This document shows positions 58,301 through 64,000 of a stretch of 64,000 nt of DNA, one piece after another. The notes beneath the pieces were generated by a model. The model was not told the DNA's origin and ran no database searches. It was given only the letters and a program-made list of their open reading frames with translations. The stretch covers positions 1 through 64,000 of the forward strand of contig RPFO01001074.1 in the NCBI GenBank assembly GCA_009746045.1, read 5' to 3'. How positions within the stretch are numbered: the stretch's first letter is position 1; every line of letters begins with the position of its first letter. Made by a program: the position numbers and the translations under genes. The stretch comes from Mesostigma viride. Lineage: Eukaryota; Streptophyta; Mesostigmatophyceae; Mesostigmatales; Mesostigmataceae.

Positions 58301-61300
58301 GAGGGCCGCTGGCGCAAGGTGGGGCGTGTGGTGCGCACAGGGGAGGCGGGGCAGGGGGGGAGGGAGGGAGGCAGAGAGGCAGGCAGAGAGGCAGGCAGAG
58401 AGGCAGGCAGAGAGGCAGGCAGAGAGGCAGGCAGAGAGGCAGGCAGAGAGGCAGGCAGAGAGGCAGGCAGAGAGGCAGGCAGAGAGGCAGGCAGGCGGGT
58501 GGGCGGGCGGGCGGGCGGCCAGGCAGGCGGCAAGGGCGGGCGGGCGGGCGGGCGGGCGGCCAGGCGGGCGGGAAGGGCGGGCGGGCGGGCGGGCGGGCGG
58601 GCGGGCGGGCGGGCGAGCAGACGGACGGATGGACGGACAGACGCACGGGCTGGCATTCACACGGGCGTGCACCCACCCCATCATCACCATAGACGTATGC
58701 ACGACCAGGCCCTCCCTCTTTCCCACCACTGCAGCTGCATGCCACCGGGATGTGCCCCCTTCCTGTTGATGTTGAGGGGACGCCAGTAGCGTTGCCCCAC
58801 CCATCGAAGGCCTGCCTTCCAGTTTCTTTGTCCCATTCCATTACGCTTCCTTGTTCCATTGTTAATGGAGGGCGACGTACGCACCCATGGGGACAAGGTA
58901 TCGGATGCCATCGGGCAGCCACCCGTGTCCACATCGCCAGCACATGAGCGGCACATGGTTCGCACTTCGCATACCTGCCTGCTCCGCACAAGCTGTCATG
59001 GGTCTGGGCACGTGGCACGGCGGGCGCCTGCCTCCGTGCCCATCTTGGCCCACCACTCCGTGCACTGCATGCTGCCATGTATGTTGGGCCACCTACTTTT
59101 GATCGCCTGTCGCGATAGCTTTGATCTGAGCCTGGGGCTGTGGTTGCTGGCTGTAGCCATGCGAGCTGCTGTGCGCTCCCGGCGTATCGGTGCCTGCATG
59201 TGTGCTGGATGGACCTGTGCGCTCCTCCCTGTAAAGCGGCTCGTGGATGGCTGTGCCTGTATCTGAACCAAATGCTGTTGCACCGCCGGCGTCGTCTATC
59301 GCGGCAGGATGGCAAGAAGGGCGGCGGCGGTGACGACGCAAGCAGCGTGGCCAGCAGCGCCTACTCCTCCTTCAGCACCGGGTCGCAGGGCATGCCCGTC
59401 TCGCAGGGCTTCCGCACCCTCCCCCGCATCCTCTCCGGCCGTCTGGGCGGCGCCCCCCTGTCGCGCGTGGACGAAAGCGCCCACCGCCGCGACAACGCCT
59501 CGCGCCGCTCCTCGCAGGACGATGGCAGCTCCCTGGGCGGGTCTCCCTCCTCGTCGGCTGGCCGTCGCGAGGTGATTGAGAACGCGGACGACATGGTGGA
59601 CGTGGAGATGCTGCTCACGTCGTCCGAGGAGGAGGAGGAGGCCGAGCCGCCGCCGGGCCGGGGCGCACCGCCGGCCGCTGCCGCAAGGGAAAGGGAGAGG
59701 GAGAGGGAGAGGGAGAGAGAGAGGGAGAGGGAGAGGGAGAGGGAGAGGGAGCGGGAGCGGGAGCGGGAGCCGGTGGGGCGAGGCCGGCTAGGGCGGGAGG
59801 AGGAGGGGAGGACGGGTGCAGCCGCCTCGCGGGGGGAGCCACGGAACCTGGCGGATCCCAGGTCTTCGGCGAGCCATGCGCGGGAGGAGGCGCCGCCGTC
59901 GTTGGCGCGGGAGACCAGCCGGCTGTCGCTCTCGCAGCAGCGCACCGCACGCACGTCAGGGGGTGCGGACGGCAAGCCGCCGCTGGACGCGGGCCATGAG
60001 GTGGCGGGGGCGCGCGGCACGTTGCGCCGCGAGGGGGAGGCGCCGGTGCGTGGGCGGGATCGGCCGTCCGCCCGCGACGCGCATCCACCGGCGGAGGAGG
60101 AGGACCTGCCGGCCGCGCCCCTGGGGAGGGGGGCCTCGTCCGGCAACGATGCAGCTGAGGCGGATGCGGGGCCCACGCGGCTGAGCTGGCGGGAACAGCG
60201 CAAGTTGGCCATGGAGGCGGCGCAGGCACCGCCGCGCAAGCCGGGGGGGGGGCGGGGTGTGGGCGGCATTCCTTCGGCGTTTGCAGAGGGGTTGAGCGTG
60301 GAGTCGCTTCTGACGGAGATGCGGGACAGCGCGGCATGTGAGCTGGCAGCAATGGCAAGCCGGTACTTCAGCAGCCTGGCCGCCAGCAGTAGCGGGGGCG
60401 GTGGTGATGGCAGCAAAGTGTCCTCTGGCCACAGCGGCGGGGACTACTCACAGCCGTACGGGTCCTCGCGCGACAAGGGGGAGCGCAATGGGCTGGCCAC
60501 GCTCGAGGGGGCCGACGTGCACGCGCCCGCGCGGCTGCTGCTGTTCCACCTGGGATGCCTGCAGCAGCGGCAGCAGGCGATGGAGCGCGACCTGGGCTCC
60601 GCGCCCGACCTGGCGACGCCCTTCCTGGAGCGCGCAACGCTGATGATCGCGCAATCGGCGCGCTGCGCTGCGGACGCTGGGGACGTGCCGCGGCTGCTGA
60701 GCTGGTGGAGCAACGCGGCCGCACTCCGCCTGACGCTGCAGGAGGTGGCGGAATCCGCGCGCCACGCAGGTGAGGGGGGGGGCTCTCGCTGGTATTGGGG
60801 GGGGGGGCTACGCAGGGAAGCGGTGATGGAAGGGCAGGGGGGGGGAAAGGGCAGGGAAAAACATGGCAGGGCAGGGCAGAGCAGGGCATGGCAGGGTACG
60901 CTTTTTTCTTCTCGCAGTTGTTGACCCTGTGCCCATGGCCATTCTACGTTCCCGTTCCGATTCCTTTGGCAACAGACTATTTCGTCAAGTGCGTGCCCCT
61001 CTCGCTGTTGTAGCCAGTAGAATGTGCCACGAGCACAACTGTGACCGGCGTGCGGCAATTGGGACTGCAAAGGCCGGCGATATCCTACAAGCGCTGTCCC
61101 ACCGAATCATTTCCAGCAACCCCCTTTCCTGCCTTGCACCTGTGCACATGTTGACCGGGTCTGTGTTGGGTGGGGCAGCTGCGGAGGTGGGCAAGCCGCC
61201 GCGGCCCGACAGCGCCAAGGCCAGCAAAGAGGTGGGCGCAGGCGCAGGGATCGACGCACTGCTTCGCCTCGAGTCCACGCTGTGCGACTGGGCGGTGGAC

Positions 61301-63697
61301 GTGGTCTGGCACCTCGCCGCGCTGCCCGTGATCGTGGGCGCTGAGAAGCGCGCCGCCAAGCCAGCGGCCGCGTGGCAGGGGCCGGGGCAGGGCCAAGGGC
61401 AAGTGGCTCGGCAGGACAGCGGCGACAGCAACGACGCGGTGGATGCCTGGCTGGGTGGCCTGAACACCATGCAGGCGCTGCTGGGCATCCCTGCGCACGT
61501 GGAGACTAACCCGGCGAAGAAAGGCGCGCGCGTGGCGGACCTTGACGACGGCAAGAAGGTGCTCGCGGACCTGCCCATGATGGTGTGTGCGCGCGCATGG
61601 ACGGTGCTGGACCTGCCCATGAGGATGTGTGCATGTTATTGGGAGGTGCATGTACATACAGGAATACTTGCACTAAACTGTAATGTGCATCTATGGGTTG
61701 GGCAGCGTTATTTTGTGGGTTCTCGCCTCTTTGGGTTGGGTTTATGGAGAGGAGGTCGGTGGCTAGTCCTTCGGGCGGTCGGGCGGCCGGGCAGAATGTT
61801 AAAGAGGACAGGTTGCTCTGCCTCTTGCAGATGCTTGGATGCCACCCCTGTTTGTTGCCCACAGGCTCTGCTTGCAGATGCATGAGTGCCTCCTGCCCAT
61901 GATGCCTGTTTGTTGCCCACAGGCTCCAGCGGTGCTGACGTTCTGGGCAGGTACTGGTACATGTGGCACACCAGCGCACCTGGCGCGATCCACCAAGCAA
62001 GCGCGTGTGGGTAGTAGTAGCGATGCGAGGTGTACGTGTCGATATGCTTGCATCCGGCATCACTGACAGGTGACACTATGCTTTCAACCGGCATTACTAA
62101 CAGGGGTGGCTATGCTTGCGACCGGCATTACTAACAGGGGTCGCTATACTTGCAACCGACATCACTGACAGGGGTTGCTATGCTTGCAACCGGCATTACT
62201 AACACACAAGCCGTCGAATGACAACATGGCCCCTGTTGTACCACAGGTGCTCATGCGCGTGCTGGAGCGGATGGACGTGGCCATCTTCAATGCCGCCTTC
62301 AATGAGCCCAGCGGGGAGGAATGGCTGGACGAGGGAGGGGGCAACGACGGCAAGCCCGCGCGAAGCTCCCTCTACGGGGGCCCCCTCGCCGCCAACGTGG
62401 CCTCGCTGCTGCTGGCAAACTCGCGCGCGCTGCCCCTGGCCATCCGGCGCGGGCCGCTCACCTTTGGCCGCGGCGTGCAGCTCAAGATGGCGGTCGGCCG
62501 TTGGGCGTCGCACGGTTGCGTGCTGTCACTGCTGCAGTACCTGCGTGCGGGCCCAGCGGGCGGCGGGCGAGCCGCCGTGAACAAGACCCCTCTGGCGCAG
62601 ATGACACTGGCGCAGGCGGGCTTCCCTCGCCTGCGTGGCGCGGCGGACATCCTCATGATGCCCAAGGAGGCGCTGATGGACCCCTCCGTCCGCAAGGAGG
62701 TACGCGCGCGCAATGCACGGGCAGGGGGGGGGGGCGCGGACATGGGTTGCACAGGAGCCTGGTGGGCCACGGCCACTTTGCGCATTGCCAGTACTCTGAT
62801 TAAAGTTCATAAAGCTTTCTTATGTGGGTGCAGTATGATATTCCATATCATTGCCATGCGCTCAAAAGCCAGGTTGTATCAAGTTACTGGCACCGCTTTT
62901 TGTTGGCTGGCTTCTCCACAAAGTCATGTTCTCATGCTGCATCTGTGGGTGTTATGGACCCATGCGTGGTTGGTCGCGTACCAGGTGTGCGCAGCGCTCA
63001 CGCTGGCGCAGCTGTGCAACCTCCTGCGGCACTTCCAGCCGGACGAGTATTCCACGGAGAGCGTGCCGTCGTCGATCATCACCACCATGGAGGCAGCCGC
63101 CGCGGCCAGCGCACGCGGGGGGGAGAACGGGCAGGAGCCGGATGGGGGTTCCTTCACCAGGGATGCGCGCTACTCAGGCTACGACGACAGGTTGCGCGGG
63201 GGGGATCGTGGTACTTCTGCGCTCACCGGCGCGCGCGGCATGGGCCGCTCGGCGCTGGGCACACAGAAGACGGGCCCCACGCCGGCCTGGTCCTCCGGGG
63301 TGTCGCTCGTGCAGATAATGCGGGAGCAGGAGCGAGCCGTGGAGATGTCCATAACGTACATCCCTCCCTCAGTGTCTAGGAGCGTTCAGTTTGTAGGATC
63401 ATTGCAGCTGGCATTGGCTGTGTTGGCAGCCGCAATCGACCCACTGAAGGCCGGTATTGCAAGTGGCGAGGAGCATATCCGATTTAAAGTTCTTCGGGAA
63501 ACATGGGAAGGTGCCCAGCGAAAGTAAGGCACGGTGTAGCTGCAAATAGTACATTCTTTAATTTATTGTTGATAGGTTGATTCTGCCTATTAATGTTTTT
63601 ACATTTTTTCATTTGAATGGAATGCAGGGCTTACGCAAATGAGTATATGCCAGGTACCCAGCAGGCTGCAGAGCAGAGTGCACCCGGTTCTAGATAG
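55361..63697 (+). CDS. NT-C2 and DIL-domain protein (8 exons, about 1137 residues)
   Basis: Exons 55361-55573, 56690-56773, 58130-58318, 59308-60769, 61179-61582, 62247-62699, 62985-63523 and 63628-63697 join in phase with GT-AG sites. Exons 1-3 form an N-terminal C2-like domain of the EEIG1/EHBP1 type: FDYSLQCKSLQPWPGGKPLI, IVWSRGSRKGST, WNDTISL, and GRVVIDLAEFAGFF, which in this family follows GxVxIDLAE. Exon 4 is a low-complexity linker with Ser/Asp-rich parts and an Arg-Glu repeat of about 26 residues. Exons 4-7 form a DIL (dilute-like) domain, as in the myosin-V cargo-binding tail: LLLFHLGCLQQRQ, LLSWWSNAAALRL, VLMRVLERMDVAIFNAAFNE, QLKMAVGRWASH, TLAQLCNLLRHFQPDEYS. Plant proteins combining NT-C2 and DIL domains are known; a role in membrane or organelle attachment is inferred. 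A stop is also possible at 63527 if the last intron is retained. Confidence 0.85.
56935..57450 (+). repeat. 60-bp minisatellite in intron 2 of the NT-C2/DIL gene
   Basis: About 8.5 units of ACGTGCCCCGTCGGGTCCCA, CCAGCCC(C/G)CGCCCCACC and TGCCCT(C/G)GCTCATGATTCT, period 60. Units differ mainly at CTCGCTC against CTGGCTC. The repeat contains no splice sites in use. Confidence 0.9.
58366..58625 (+). repeat. GGCAGAGA and GGGC microsatellites in intron 3
   Basis: Twelve-base GGCAGAGAGGCA units from 58368 to 58494, then GGGC/GGCC runs to 58617. Starts 50 bases after the 58318 donor site. Open frames in all phases through this stretch are artefacts. Confidence 0.9.
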
Positions 63698-64000
63698 TGT
63701 TGGGAAGTGCTAGCTTAAAGCTGGCTGCTGCAATTAATGAATGACTGCGTCACGTGGGTGCCAATGCAGAGTACAGGAACCTTCAACCCTACACACAACG
63801 AGAAGGAGAGAGGGCGCACTAGCTTCTCTCACTGCCACAAGTGCGCAGGCCACAGAGCGCTCTCTCCACAGCAACACTAAGGGTGCAATATAACCATGCA
63901 ATACCATAGGTAGGCTTACGCATCTAGCTTATGCTGGCTGCTGCAAAGCACAAGATTTATACAAAGATGTCCTTTCGTGCATGAGCGCAATGAACATGAG
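63698..64000. other. 3' flank of the NT-C2/DIL gene
   Basis: No gene seen. GACTGCGTCACGT at 63743-63755 is the reverse of the ACGTGACGCAGTC motif seen at 16496, 17414 and 17528. TATAACCATGCA and TTTATACAAAG lie near the window end. Confidence 0.4.

Noticed and set aside
58368-58800. Arg-Glu-Ala-Gly and Pro-Ala-Arg-rich frames over 58.3-58.8 kb
   Set aside because: Microsatellite in intron 3; the exon ends at the GTGGGG donor at 58319 in phase with the next exon.

Overview
This is nuclear DNA of a eukaryote, most likely from the green lineage (a repeat-rich green alga or other early-branching member). Spliced genes with GT-AG introns, TATA boxes, Copia-like, piggyBac-like and other DNA transposons and long microsatellites are all visible. 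Two gene architectures point to Viridiplantae: a PWWP-PHD-acetyltransferase and an NT-C2 plus DIL-domain protein. I see no rRNA, tRNA or CRISPR array.

Bases 1-9460 form an almost perfect palindrome with 4.7 kb arms, centred between bases 4731 and 4732. Each arm carries three genes: an F-box-like protein (family A), a Cys-rich protein (family B), and a diverged paralogue of A (family C). Each arm also has a fold-back element of about 0.6 kb. The centre lies between two convergent genes and holds 16 copies of GCCACGTGGC. Fourteen of these are followed after exactly 8 bases by ATTGG. A fourth, spliced gene (D, RING-like zinc finger with coiled coil) lies just outside, at 10157-11675. It shares promoter motifs and a 3' element with the palindrome genes, so bases 1 to about 12 kb look like one gene cluster.

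Bases 12-18.7 kb are gene-poor, with one tentative small multi-exon gene (13973-16308). Bases 18728-30501 carry a chromatin-type gene of at least 15 exons: PWWP, PHD finger, GNAT acetyltransferase, then a coiled-coil and low-complexity tail. A perfect 43-bp hairpin lies at 31396-31493.

Bases 31858-41413 are a complete 9.56 kb DNA transposon with terminal inverted repeats and a 5-bp target duplication (CAATG). Its ends carry inverted arrays of 173-bp repeats. It encodes a DUF7869-like transposase with a Tudor-like tail and, divergently, a PHD-finger and poly-Q protein. Bases 41885-54746 are a decayed Copia-like LTR retrotransposon on the minus strand. Its coding region is broken by three nested insertions, one of them a 1.7 kb piggyBac-type element with TTAA target sites inside gag, and by a 26-bp duplication in the integrase. 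Its protease-like domain appears to sit between integrase and reverse transcriptase, which is not the usual order.

Bases 55361-63697 hold an eight-exon gene with matching splice phases, encoding an NT-C2 and DIL-domain protein of about 1137 residues. Its introns contain minisatellites.
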